Under the pieces are notes generated by a model. The model was not told the DNA's origin, did no database searches, and saw only the letters and a program-made list of their open reading frames with translations. From the IMG/VR virus record IMGVR_UViG_3300010885_020237, positions 1-64,000 of that record: 64,000 nucleotides of DNA; one strand, given 5' to 3'. Origin of the DNA: a virus. The stretch's first letter is position 1; every line of letters begins with the position of its first letter. Position numbers and translations under genes: made by a program. This document shows, one piece after another, positions 17,003-23,783 of this stretch.

Positions 17003-17084
17003 TAGTCAGGACAGGATTTGAACCTGTAAGCTCCTTTTCGGGTAGGAACAACCTTATTGCGTCTACCAATTCCGCCACCTGACT
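17003..17084 (-). tRNA. tRNA-like gene, Leu-type D-arm, abnormal anticodon region
   Basis: The acceptor AGTCAGG pairs perfectly with CCTGACT, the T-arm is ACAGG-TTCAAAT-CCTGT, and the D-arm TGGCGGAATTGGTAGACGC is that of bacterial tRNA-Leu. Total length is 82 bases, as in class II tRNAs. The middle does not form a five-pair anticodon stem with a seven-base loop: the best option has only two or three pairs. It could be a decayed tRNA, one with an unusual arm, or a tRNA-like RNA with another role. Confidence 0.45.
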
Positions 17085-17087
17085 ACG

Positions 17088-17153
17088 AAGACATCATTAG
17101 AATTTTGACCATTACATAGTTTCCTAAGTGTGAATATACTCCGTTGATGTCTT
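17088..17153 (-). other. long hairpin between tRNA-like genes
   Basis: A perfect nine-pair stem (17088-17096 with 17145-17153) closes a 48-base loop that holds a weaker inner hairpin. It fills the whole gap between two tRNA-like units and may be a processing structure or a small RNA. Confidence 0.4.
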
Positions 17154-17155
17154 TG

Positions 17156-17230
17156 TAGTCAGGACAGGATTCGAACCTGTAATAGGCAACCATAAAGGAC
17201 TTGGAACCATTCCTCATTACGCTCCTGACT
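17156..17230 (-). tRNA. tRNA-like gene with degenerate anticodon arm
   Basis: A 75-base unit with the same acceptor (AGTCAGG/CCTGACT) and T-stem (ACAGG/CCTGT) as the unit at 17003, and T-loop TTCGAAT. The D-stem has three pairs with GG in the loop. The anticodon stem shows at most three of five pairs; the best reading gives loop GTCCTTT with anticodon CCU (Arg), but with mismatches on both ends. I would not assign an amino acid. Confidence 0.4.
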
Positions 17231-17236
17231 ATAAAA

Positions 17237-17255
17237 CTCCACCCCGTAGGTGGAG
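17237..17255 (-). terminator. rho-independent terminator
   Basis: The minus strand forms CTCCACC-TACGG-GGTGGAG, a perfect seven-pair GC-rich stem with a five-base loop, followed by TTTTAT. It lies between the tRNA-Glu-like gene and the tRNA-like unit at 17156, and could partly stop transcription from the tmRNA side. Confidence 0.65.
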
Positions 17256-17323
17256 AGAGCGAATTAAGGTATCGCTTTAAGACAATTTAGTCAACCAGTG
17301 CGCTTACCCTTTGGGTGGCGCTG

Positions 17324-17395
17324 TAGTCAAGACAGGATTCGAACCCGTATTACCACCGTGAAAGGGTGGTGACCTAACCCCTAGTCGATAGGCGC
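17324..17395 (-). tRNA. tRNA-Glu (UUC)-like gene with unpaired acceptor
   Basis: From position 8 to the T-arm this aligns well with bacterial tRNA-Glu: TC at positions 8-9, D-arm GACT..GGTC, anticodon stem CCACC/GGTGG around CTTTCAC (anticodon UUC), and T-loop TTCGAAT. The seven bases on each end, GCGCCTA and CTTGACT, do not pair. The 5' end directly follows the CCA of the tmRNA. The 3' end belongs to the same repeat family as the two tRNA-like units downstream, so it may be a chimera. Confidence 0.5.
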
Positions 17396-17782
17396 TGGAG
17401 GAGATGCGGGGATTCGAACCCCGGTCTCCGTAAGTAATCATAATACCCTTCTTACATGCTTAGTCATACTGTACACAGTGACAAGAGTTCGATCTGCAAG
17501 CTGATCAGTATTGGGGTCGTACGGCTACGTACAACTAGGCCACCACTTGGTTTAAGTCCAAGAACTATTTTTGTAACTTACTGTTCCATCCAAGTTACCA
17601 GGAGAAGAAATCTTAAGCTGCTACAGCCATTTCTACATTGGCAAAAGCCATGTTGATAATGCGTGCACCTTCTTCTTGACGAGAAATTGTATTGTCGTTT
17701 ATTTTTTTAGGAGTGGTTTGACGCTCCCACGTCTTGCATGTGATACTACCATTCTCATACGGATCAAATGCCTGTCATCCCC
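17396..17782 (-). ncRNA. ssrA: transfer-messenger RNA
   Basis: The 5' end GGGGATG at 17782 pairs with CATCTCC at 17406-17400 (one G-U), followed by T and an encoded CCA. The T-arm is CGGGG-TTCGAAT-CCCCG. The block GACTAAGCATGTA at 17453-17465 matches the conserved segment before the tmRNA 3' domain. Near the 5' end GACG/CGTC with GGAG/CTCC can form pseudoknot 1, followed by an A-rich run and an open tag frame ending A-V-A-A-stop. tmRNA with SmpB frees stalled ribosomes and tags proteins for proteolysis. No smpB gene is in the window. Confidence 0.9.
17613..17699 (-). other. tmRNA tag reading frame
   Basis: After the A-rich run the frame AAC GAC AAT ... GCA GCT TAA is open for 28 codons. It starts N-D-N-T and ends M-A-V-A-A, similar to typical tags that begin N-D-x-N and end A-L-A-A, but is about three times as long. 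The exact resume codon (AAC or GAC) is uncertain. Confidence 0.75.
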
Positions 17783-17864
17783 TTATATATGATAAATAGT
17801 TAAAAAAAGACCTTTCGATACGTAGTCTTTGCAGGCCTGACACCCTGACGTCTTTTTCTTCCAC

Positions 17865-18008
17865 TTATTTCGCCTCTACGGTACTATCAACTTTTACTGT
17901 GTCAACTACTGTTTTTGTACTGTCCACTGTTGGATTTACTTTACTAGTGTTACTTCCGCAAGCTGATAAAAAGGCTACTAAAGCGATTGCAAATACTGCT
18001 TTTTTCAT
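17865..18008 (-). CDS. 47-residue lipoprotein
   Basis: A short frame with ATG at 18008 preceded by an A/T-rich leader and a promoter-like box. MKKAVFAIALVAFLSAC is a typical lipoprotein signal with lipobox L-S-A-C, cysteine 17. The mature 31 residues are Thr/Val/Asp/Lys-rich with repeated V-D-S-T and V-D-T. It would be lipidated and placed in the envelope. It lies just upstream of the tmRNA. Possible roles are superinfection exclusion or lysis control; both are guesses. Confidence 0.75.
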   Translation of the reverse strand: MKKAVFAIALVAFLSACGSNTSKVNPTVDSTKTVVDTVKVDSTVEAK

Positions 18009-18041
18009 GATTATTTGTTTTGATTATTGATTAATATAGAG

Positions 18042-18070
18042 TAAATATACCCCTTAGTATTGATATAAGG
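18042..18070 (-). promoter_or_regulatory. TCAATA-N8-TATATTTA promoter-like element
   Basis: The minus strand reads CCTTATATCAATA, eight bases ending AAGGGG, then TATATTTA, 34 bases upstream of the lipoprotein start. The same arrangement occurs at 25655-25682 and 46279-46310. Confidence 0.55.
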
Positions 18071-18143
18071 AAATATAAGTTTCTAGTAATAGAGATTTAT
18101 TTGGCTTATCGCTTACTAGTTAACTATAGGATTATCATAGAAA

Positions 18144-18172
18144 CACACCAGAGCATATCCTGCAGTGGTGTG
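18144..18172. terminator. hairpin, possible terminator
   Basis: CACACCA and TGGTGTG form a perfect seven-pair stem around a 15-base loop. T-rich sequence follows on either strand (TTTCT on minus, CTTTT on plus). On the minus strand it comes after the 33-residue gene and before the lipoprotein promoter. Confidence 0.5.
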
Positions 18173-18210
18173 CTTTTATATAAGATATAGTATTAAATAA
18201 CTAATCCATC

Positions 18211-18312
18211 TTAGCCATTAGATCCGTATCTAATAATATAATACATTACAGAACTAAAAGTAGTTAATACTATGATTGCTCTAATCAGCATCTCTTTATG
18301 TTCTTTTTGCAT
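18211..18312 (-). CDS. 33-residue membrane peptide
   Basis: A short frame starting four bases after the stop of the 88-residue membrane protein gene. The first 11 residues are charged (MQKEHKEML..R) and residues 12-27 form a single hydrophobic segment ending in IIRYGSNG. The spacing and amphipathic start support translation. Small single-span peptides next to holin-like genes can act in lysis timing, but nothing here proves it. Confidence 0.55.
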   Translation of the reverse strand: MQKEHKEMLIRAIIVLTTFSSVMYYIIRYGSNG

Positions 18313-18316
18313 ATTA

Positions 18317-18583
18317 TTAGTCTTTAGTATTTTCGGTAGAAGTTTTCTTACTAAATTTGTCTAATGAATCTGCGCCCATACCGATAGCTGTAATAATCAT
18401 TACTGCGTCTACCAATTTATCGGCAGGTTTAAATTTTTCTTCTGAGAAAGAGTTAGCGCATAATGTAATGCATAAAAATAAAGCACCTAAAAGAGCTACT
18501 ACTGGCTTAATTGATGTTGAACCTCTTTCGTCTTTGAAAAGTGATATGCACCACTCTTTGAATGTCATGTTTTGATCGCTCAT
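18317..18583 (-). CDS. two-span membrane protein, holin candidate
   Basis: An 88-residue protein with a charged N-terminus (residues 1-24, including KDERGSTS), a membrane segment VVALLGALFLCITLC near residues 28-43, a second LVDAVMIITAIGMGA near residues 57-72 and a charged C-terminus. This is the layout of class II holins. Similar K-D-E-R-G-S-T-S proteins are common in Bacteroidota phages. It lies downstream of the spanin-like pair. The lysis role is inferred from topology and position. Confidence 0.6.
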   Translation of the reverse strand: MSDQNMTFKEWCISLFKDERGSTSIKPVVALLGALFLCITLCANSFSEEKFKPADKLVDAVMIITAIGMGADSLDKFSKKTSTENTKD

Positions 18584-19293
18584 AATAAATTTATTTTATG
18601 GTGTTTGTTTATCAAATACCTTGATTTATTCAGAACTCTTTCTGCTTCTGACATGCTTGAATATATTATGTCATCTATCATTATTTTTTTACCGAGTTTA
18701 TCAACTACTTCTTTAGGTCTTTTTACTCCTTTTAGAGACGATTTTATTTTATTTTTAGTTTCTTCGCTATGTATATAGCCATTATTTTTTCTTGTCTCAA
18801 TAGCTTTAGTATAACTATTTTTAGTATGATTTCCCCTTTTAACGCCTTTAAATTTATTAGATAATATTATCTTTGTTTCTTCTTTGCATTTAGGCATTTT
18901 TCTACCTTTTAAATTCTTATTTCTTTTTTCTATAGCTTCTTCTGACCAATTAAGTTTTCGACCTTTCATTTTTTTACTTATCCTTGATTTCTCATCTTTG
19001 CTTTTAGGTCCTCCTCCTCCATCTCCATTTTCTTTTTTTAAATTTGCCCAATCATTATTATCTACAATATTATAAAGATCACTATAATATAAACCTTGTT
19101 CTTTTAATAATTCTTTATCTTCAGTTTCAAATAAAATTATTGTTTTTATATCTTTAGAAGACAATTTATATTTTTTAATATGATGTAACCATCTTGTACC
19201 ACTACCTAAATATTCAAAAGGATTTTGCTCGGTTTTTCCTAAATACTTTAATCCTCTCGGACTCTCTTTTACATACAAGTATATTTTTTTCAT
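18580..19293 (-). CDS. GIY-YIG homing endonuclease
   Basis: A 237-residue protein. The N-terminus has KIYLYVKES with LKYLGKTE, a variant GIY-YIG core (Y-L-Y...Y-L-G), then FEYLGSGTRW and an E near residue 58. Residues 95-200 hold repeated Lys-rich NUMOD3-like DNA-binding motifs (SEETKNKIKSSLKGVKR type), and an IDDIIYSSMSEAERVL helix-turn-helix-like tail. It is inserted among the lysis genes and overlaps the holin-like gene by four bases. Such genes spread by cutting intron-less or gene-less alleles. Confidence 0.85.
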   Translation of the reverse strand: MKKIYLYVKESPRGLKYLGKTEQNPFEYLGSGTRWLHHIKKYKLSSKDIKTIILFETEDKELLKEQGLYYSDLYNIVDNNDWANLKKENGDGGGGPKSKDEKSRISKKMKGRKLNWSEEAIEKRNKNLKGRKMPKCKEETKIILSNKFKGVKRGNHTKNSYTKAIETRKNNGYIHSEETKNKIKSSLKGVKRPKEVVDKLGKKIMIDDIIYSSMSEAERVLNKSRYLINKHHKINLL

Positions 19294-19296
19294 ACT

Positions 19297-19305
19297 TATA
19301 AATAT
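19297..19305 (-). promoter_or_regulatory. ATATTTATA box
   Basis: The recurring box ends three bases before the GIY-YIG start at 19293, so it is either a leaderless-type promoter or part of the translation leader. Confidence 0.35.
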
Positions 19306-19335
19306 TAAGTATAGCTCAATAAACCATCTTTAAAA

Positions 19336-19554
19336 TTATTTATTTTCGATAACACGTTTATTTAATAACCTCTTTAATAAAAAATACAATATAAATAAAG
19401 ATCCCGAAACACAATAAAAAACGATATCTGCGGCCCAAAACGACCCAGTTATATCCATTATGAATTTGAATATTGCATCGTAACCAAAAGGCAGAAAGAA
19501 CATCGCTAACATTAGAGACATTTCTTTTAGTGTAGTTAACTGTTTTACTGTCAT
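19336..19554 (-). CDS. small membrane protein
   Basis: A 72-residue protein with membrane segments near residues 11-30 (MSLMLAMFFLPFGYDAIF) and 40-60 (AADIVFYCVSGSLFILYFLL), ending in a basic tail. A frame in another phase (19358-19618) overlaps it; I prefer this one for its clean two-span topology and ATG start. It lies after the spanin-like genes, so it may be part of the lysis module. No family is recognised. Confidence 0.6.
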   Translation of the reverse strand: MTVKQLTTLKEMSLMLAMFFLPFGYDAIFKFIMDITGSFWAADIVFYCVSGSLFILYFLLKRLLNKRVIENK

Positions 19555-19601
19555 CAGGATCCATAGTTTTTTTAATTACGTTAATAATAGAGATAAAAAT
19601 T

Positions 19602-19946
19602 TTAATGGTCTTTATCACTTGGTACTGCTAATAGATTAAATGGTTGAGCAAAACCATTATTATCTTCATCGTCAACTTTAGTTTTTAGATTTTGATTCTG
19701 CTCTTTTAATATATAAACTATCTTAGTTAGGGTTACAATTCTTTCTTTAGTCTTAACTAAGACTGAATCTGCTTTACGACTAGCTATTTTAATTGCTTCT
19801 TTTCTAGTCTCTTGCATGGCTCTAGATTTTTTAATCAATTCTTGATATTTGCGTTCTCTTGTTGCTTCATCACTAATTTTTTGAGTAGTTCCTAATTCGC
19901 AACTCTGTAATAAAATTAGCGATAGTATAAGTAAACGGTATTTCAT
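19602..19946 (-). CDS. lipoprotein, outer-spanin candidate
   Basis: I use the ATG at 19946, giving 114 residues. MKYRLLILSLILLQSC is a lipoprotein signal with lipobox L-Q-S-C. The mature part is a charged coiled coil (ERKYQELIKKSRAMQ..VYILKEQNQNL). It begins directly after the inner-membrane coiled-coil gene at 19948. An inner-membrane coiled coil followed by a coiled-coil lipoprotein is the usual spanin pair, which fuses inner and outer membranes at lysis. Confidence 0.7.
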   Translation of the reverse strand: MKYRLLILSLILLQSCELGTTQKISDEATRERKYQELIKKSRAMQETRKEAIKIASRKADSVLVKTKERIVTLTKIVYILKEQNQNLKTKVDDEDNNGFAQPFNLLAVPSDKDH

Positions 19947-19947
19947 A

Positions 19948-20256
19948 TTAATTAGAGAGTTGATTAAGTGAAGATAGCACATCATTTTTTGCTTTTTCTG
20001 TAGCAGATAAACTAATAAGCTCCATCACTTGATTTTGTAAGGTATCGACTTTAATTTCGTATCTTTCTATTTTAAGATCTTGTCTAGCAAGCATTTCTTT
20101 ATTTGACATCTTAATGTCTACATATAAATAGCCTATAGCTATTAATACTATAAATAACATTCCTTTTACTGGATCTTTTGAAAACTCTTTAAAACTAATT
20201 GGAGGTTTAATAGTTCCGGACACCGCTTCAATTGCGCTTACTTTTTTTGCTGACAT
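19948..20256 (-). CDS. inner-spanin (Rz-like) candidate
   Basis: A 102-residue protein with a cytoplasmic N-terminus, a membrane span near residues 32-48 (GMLFIVLIAIGYLYVDI), and a periplasmic coiled coil rich in Lys, Glu and Leu (LARQDLKIERYEIKVDTLQ). Topology N-in, C-out fits i-spanins. The lipoprotein partner gene follows without a gap. Confidence 0.65.
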   Translation of the reverse strand: MSAKKVSAIEAVSGTIKPPISFKEFSKDPVKGMLFIVLIAIGYLYVDIKMSNKEMLARQDLKIERYEIKVDTLQNQVMELISLSATEKAKNDVLSSLNQLSN

Positions 20257-20321
20257 TAGTTACACTTTATTTAATGTGAATTTATTTTTTGCGTAACTAC
20301 CGTAACTAGATTTATTCGTTA

Positions 20322-20744
20322 TTAGTGATGAAAATTAATTCCTGGAACAAATATTACAAGACATGATAAAACTATTACTGCTGCCGATAGAATAGATTGA
20401 TCTGTTCTATAAGTTCTTACATCTTTTTGATACTTCTTATCATATTCTTGATACAACTTAAGATTAGTCTCAAATTTATATTTTACTTCAGTATATTTAG
20501 CCCAAAGTGTATCAACTGTTTCTGCATTAATGCGATCGCTTTCTATATAATATCGTAATGAATCTTTCATTCCTTTAATCGTCTTTTCATTATTAGAGAA
20601 AGTTTCATTCATTTGTCTGCCTTGTTTTACAGTCATTATTACAACTGTATCTTTTCCTATCATTTTTGTGATCGGATATTGCGCAGAGCTTGCAAGACTT
20701 AACAACATTAGCAATAACAATAATAACCATTTTTTTACGCGCAT
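20322..20744 (-). CDS. exported protein with C-terminal membrane anchor
   Basis: A 140-residue protein. Residues 1-21 are a signal peptide (MRVKKWLLLLLLMLLSLASSA-Q) without a lipobox cysteine, the middle is a helical charged region, and residues 119-135 (ILSAAVIVLSCLVIFVPG) form a C-terminal membrane span. It resembles the layout of one-gene spanins except for the missing lipobox. It lies directly upstream of the spanin-like pair. Confidence 0.6.
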   Translation of the reverse strand: MRVKKWLLLLLLMLLSLASSAQYPITKMIGKDTVVIMTVKQGRQMNETFSNNEKTIKGMKDSLRYYIESDRINAETVDTLWAKYTEVKYKFETNLKLYQEYDKKYQKDVRTYRTDQSILSAAVIVLSCLVIFVPGINFHH

Positions 20745-20757
20745 AATTTATTTTTTA

Positions 20758-21360
20758 TTAGTGAGATTCATCCCAAGATTCTTTTAATAGTCCACAGTTT
20801 TGACACTCTAAATGACCATCATGATCACTATCATCCCATACATGTTTACATTGACGATGTTCATGATGTTCAAATTCTAGCTTCTCCATTTCATGTTTGT
20901 GCGCTAATTCAGATTTCTCTATTTCAAAATTCTGTTTATTTTCTATAACTGCTAAATCTCTTGCCGCTGCTGCTCCTTGAATAAATGCATCAGGAATTAA
21001 TGGAGTAAATGGTTTATTGGTCTCTTTCAATTGAGATGATGAGATACCTTTATCCATTTTTGCGGCCAATACTTCCGGACTATCGTTCTCTTCATCCATT
21101 TTGGCGACTAGTAATTTATCTTTATCTTGATCAGAAAACCAATAGTCAATGATTTTACCATAGCTACCAATAAATGCACCTAATAATAAAAGTAATAATT
21201 CTTTCCATTCTCCTGCCATTCTAGTACCTAATCCTATAGCGGCAAACATTCCAGCGATTATTAGCATAAATCCACCTAATACTAAAGCTGTAATATACCA
21301 TCTTTTGGTCATTATACTAACTAGTAAATCTTTAAATCCGCTTTCTTGTTGTTCAGCCAT
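20758..21360 (-). CDS. two-span membrane protein with zinc-binding tail
   Basis: A 200-residue protein. Membrane segments are near residues 22-45 (WYITALVLGGFMLIIAGMF) and 53-70 (ELLLLLLGAFIGSYG). Residues 140-165 form a charged helix, and the C-terminus has a His-rich C-x-H...C-x-x-C cluster (CKHVWDD..HLECQNCG) that should bind zinc. The two close spans are holin-like; the tail is unusual for a holin. An ATATTTATA box is 23 bases upstream. Confidence 0.6.
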   Translation of the reverse strand: MAEQQESGFKDLLVSIMTKRWYITALVLGGFMLIIAGMFAAIGLGTRMAGEWKELLLLLLGAFIGSYGKIIDYWFSDQDKDKLLVAKMDEENDSPEVLAAKMDKGISSSQLKETNKPFTPLIPDAFIQGAAAARDLAVIENKQNFEIEKSELAHKHEMEKLEFEHHEHRQCKHVWDDSDHDGHLECQNCGLLKESWDESH

Positions 21361-21383
21361 GATATATTAGTCTATTTTATGTA

Positions 21384-21392
21384 TATAAATAT
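21384..21392 (-). promoter_or_regulatory. ATATTTATA box
   Basis: The recurring box is 23 bases upstream of the two-span membrane protein start at 21360, a plausible promoter distance. Confidence 0.45.
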
Positions 21393-21395
21393 CAG

Positions 21396-21656
21396 TTATT
21401 TAGCCATGGATAACAGATTAGTTAACTGACTAGCGCTCATTGCGCCTGATGATCTATGTTTTATTTGATTTGTAGTATCGTCTATAATAATTAAAGTGGG
21501 AACAGAATTAACGTTATACTGTTGTGCCATAGAACCCTGTGTATCAACGTCTACATAATTAATTGCTACTCCTAATTGAGCTGCTGTTTGTTGTAATACT
21601 GGCTTGAATGTTTTACATGGTCCGCACCATTGGGCGGAAAAATACAATACTGACAT
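21396..21656 (-). CDS. thioredoxin
   Basis: An 86-residue thioredoxin fold with the redox motif WCGPC at residues 10-14, YVDVDTQG in the middle strand and the cis-proline loop SVPT near residue 53. It is shorter than cellular thioredoxin (about 105 residues). No signal peptide is present, so it should act in the cytoplasm. In phages, thioredoxins often serve as electron donors for ribonucleotide reductase; a class I reductase is encoded at 36417-39053. Confidence 0.9.
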   Translation of the reverse strand: MSVLYFSAQWCGPCKTFKPVLQQTAAQLGVAINYVDVDTQGSMAQQYNVNSVPTLIIIDDTTNQIKHRSSGAMSASQLTNLLSMAK

Positions 21657-21667
21657 AATCTATTTAT

Positions 21668-22309
21668 TTAAAATTTAAAACCTGTTAATTTTTCTATATC
21701 TCTTACAGTCACTTCATGTGAATGAACACCTGTAGGTTTATCTGGAGTATTATTAAATTCAAATGCGTACCATTGCTTTGTTTTTATAACATATATAACC
21801 TTCCAACATTTTGTTGGTACAGCTACTCTATGGACACCTATTTGTTTTGCAATCCCAAGACTTCCACACCACACATGAACAGAGTCATTTGTTTTAGCTA
21901 AATCTCTTTCAAATACTTCTACTGATTTCCAATCTCCTGCATTTAATGAATGATACTGTGCAGTCATATTACTAAAATAGAAACATTCATCTTGAACTTC
22001 TGGAGTTTGGCATTGATTTTCAGCAGCTGGTATATTATGGCCTCGATCTAGACCGCTTCCGACATAATCAGCTGCTAAACTAGTTTCAGACACTAATTGT
22101 GGATCAGGTTTAAAGTTATCTTTTCTAGCTAATGGTGTAGGGCATCCAACTTTTGCTTTAGTAATCCACCACTCTACTAATACTGGATATTTCAATAGCG
22201 TAGAATATACAGCTGTGTAATTAGTGTGTTTTAAACGCACTGTATCTTGAGAGTGTACTTTCGTTAACGCAGTTAACAAAACCAATACAATTATTAGCAT
22301 ATTTTTCAT
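21668..22309 (-). CDS. exported DNA/RNA non-specific endonuclease
   Basis: I use the ATG at 22309. Residues 1-20 are a signal peptide (MKNMLIIVLVLLTALTKVHS). The body contains DRGHNIPAAENQ, the D-R-G-H catalytic motif of the beta-beta-alpha-Me NucA/EndA family, and FYFSNMTAQYHSLN with the conserved metal-binding asparagine. The enzyme should act in the periplasm or outside the cell, perhaps degrading DNA during lysis or from competing phages. It is unusual among phage nucleases because it is exported. Confidence 0.85.
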   Translation of the reverse strand: MKNMLIIVLVLLTALTKVHSQDTVRLKHTNYTAVYSTLLKYPVLVEWWITKAKVGCPTPLARKDNFKPDPQLVSETSLAADYVGSGLDRGHNIPAAENQCQTPEVQDECFYFSNMTAQYHSLNAGDWKSVEVFERDLAKTNDSVHVWCGSLGIAKQIGVHRVAVPTKCWKVIYVIKTKQWYAFEFNNTPDKPTGVHSHEVTVRDIEKLTGFKF

Positions 22310-22312
22310 GCT

Positions 22313-22321
22313 TATAAATAT
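22313..22321 (-). promoter_or_regulatory. ATATTTATA box
   Basis: The recurring box ends three bases before the exported nuclease ATG at 22309. Confidence 0.35.
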
Positions 22322-22328
22322 ATGTATT

Positions 22329-23093
22329 CTATAATTGGAATATAGAAAAATTGTCTTCACTATCCATAAGTATAGCTGTTCTATTTTCTACCCAATCTCC
22401 AGAATTTAAATACATATTATTGCCAATAGAATAAATTCCAGGCTGATGAATATGTCCACAAATAGCTCCATAACAATCTCTTTTTTTAGCCATTTCTACA
22501 GCTGCAGTTTCAAAATCATTAATATAATTAGTTGCAGCCTTTACTCCAGCTTTAATGTCCTTTGATATAGATTGATATGGCAATTTCATTGCTGATCTAT
22601 ACCTATTATACCACCTATTACACCAGAGCGCGAGGTCATATCCAATTGATCCAAGCTTAGCAATCCATTTATACTTTGTAATAAAGACGTCTATGATATC
22701 CCCATGAAACACTAGATAATTTCTCTTTTTATATACATCATCAGTGATCCATTTTTTTGTTTCTATAATATGATCTTCCTTAATCTGTATATTACCGAAA
22801 CTATTGCCTATAAATTCACTAAGAAATTCATCATGATTACCTCTAATCCAAATAATTTTAGTGCTATTTGAAAGCTTCAATATTTTTGAAATAACTTTCG
22901 TATGCTGTTTTTTCCACTTAGATCCTCTATTTAAAGCCCAACCATCTACGATATCACCATTTAAGATGAGTAAATCAGTTGGATGATTATCCAAGAATTC
23001 TATAAAATCTTTAGCTTTACTATCTAGTGTACCAAGATGTAAATCACTAACTATTACGGCCTTGTACTTTTTGATCCCAGTAGTTGTAATCAT
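22329..23093 (-). CDS. LpxH-like metallophosphoesterase
   Basis: A 254-residue calcineurin-type phosphoesterase. Metal motifs are DLHLG near residue 17, LNGDIVDG near 44, RGNHDE near 84, HGD near 130 and CGHIHQPG near 211. The layout and length match UDP-2,3-diacylglucosamine hydrolase-like proteins common in Bacteroidota, which act in lipid A synthesis. It overlaps the glycosyltransferase upstream by 47 bases. A role in changing host lipid A is possible; other phosphoester substrates cannot be excluded. Confidence 0.8.
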   Translation of the reverse strand: MITTTGIKKYKAVIVSDLHLGTLDSKAKDFIEFLDNHPTDLLILNGDIVDGWALNRGSKWKKQHTKVISKILKLSNSTKIIWIRGNHDEFLSEFIGNSFGNIQIKEDHIIETKKWITDDVYKKRNYLVFHGDIIDVFITKYKWIAKLGSIGYDLALWCNRWYNRYRSAMKLPYQSISKDIKAGVKAATNYINDFETAAVEMAKKRDCYGAICGHIHQPGIYSIGNNMYLNSGDWVENRTAILMDSEDNFSIFQL

Positions 23094-23769
23094 GCTTAAA
23101 AAATTCGTCGTTATTTCTATTTATCCAACAATTAAAAGCCAATTTTATCATATACCATACACCTTTTTTCGCAAATCGTCTACCTGGAGTATAAGCATAT
23201 ACATTGATAACTTTAAACTTGCTAGGTTTAATTTTCGAGCTGAGATGATAATCCTCAGCAATTTTATCTTCTTCATTAAATCCGCCTAATTTTTTAAATA
23301 TGTCTGTTTTAAATAACATAAAACCACCAATTGCAAATGGTTTTGTTTTTGAGCTAATCCATTGTATTACTTCGAATGCTCTATATACCCAATCAAATTC
23401 TTTTTCTAATGTTTTGAATTTGCATGTAACTAAATCATAATCACCTCCTACTATAATTCTCATACATTGAGCTATTATATCGACTTGCTGTAGATATATA
23501 TCTGCATCGATGAAAAGTACGTATGGGGTTTTTACAAATTTAGCACCATTATTTCTTGCCACTGCAGGTAAACCTCCTTTAACAATTTTTATTGTTTTAG
23601 AATTACTCTCTTGATATTTTTTTAAAAGCCTAATAGAACCTTCCTCATCTGATGAATCGGCTATTATAATTTGGCAATCTAATCTTTGATTTTGTATAAG
23701 CTTAATAATGTCTATAACGCCTCTTCCTTCATTCTTACATGGAATTACTATAGTTAGTTGAGCATTCAT
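23047..23769 (-). CDS. family 2 glycosyltransferase
   Basis: A 240-residue GT2 enzyme. LTIVIPCKNEGRG at the start, IIIADSSDE donor loop near residue 35, ARNNGAKF, and VLFIDADIYL near residue 88 with the DxD motif; GGFNEEDKIAEDYHLS near residue 165 supplies the ED pair. It is separated from the main glycan island by 8 kb and is coupled to the LpxH-like gene, so it may act on a lipid-linked substrate. Confidence 0.85.
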   Translation of the reverse strand: MNAQLTIVIPCKNEGRGVIDIIKLIQNQRLDCQIIIADSSDEEGSIRLLKKYQESNSKTIKIVKGGLPAVARNNGAKFVKTPYVLFIDADIYLQQVDIIAQCMRIIVGGDYDLVTCKFKTLEKEFDWVYRAFEVIQWISSKTKPFAIGGFMLFKTDIFKKLGGFNEEDKIAEDYHLSSKIKPSKFKVINVYAYTPGRRFAKKGVWYMIKLAFNCWINRNNDEFFKHDYNYWDQKVQGRNS

Positions 23770-23772
23770 ACA

Positions 23773-23781
23773 TATAAATAT
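23773..23781 (-). promoter_or_regulatory. ATATTTATA box
   Basis: The recurring box ends three bases before the glycosyltransferase start at 23769. Confidence 0.35.
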
Positions 23782-23783
23782 GA

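Noticed and set aside
17003-17084. Normal tRNA-Leu
   Set aside because: D-arm, T-arm and acceptor fit, but no five-pair anticodon stem with a seven-base loop can be drawn, so I call it tRNA-like.
17456-17656. Plus-strand frame of 66 residues over the tmRNA
   Set aside because: The region is explained by the tmRNA on the minus strand, and the frame has no recognisable leader.
19358-19618. Alternative minus frame of 86 residues
   Set aside because: It overlaps the two-span membrane protein at 19336-19554, which has a better start and membrane topology.
20758-21360. Zinc-finger transcription factor
   Set aside because: The Cys/His cluster is present, but two membrane spans at the N-terminus make a membrane protein more likely.
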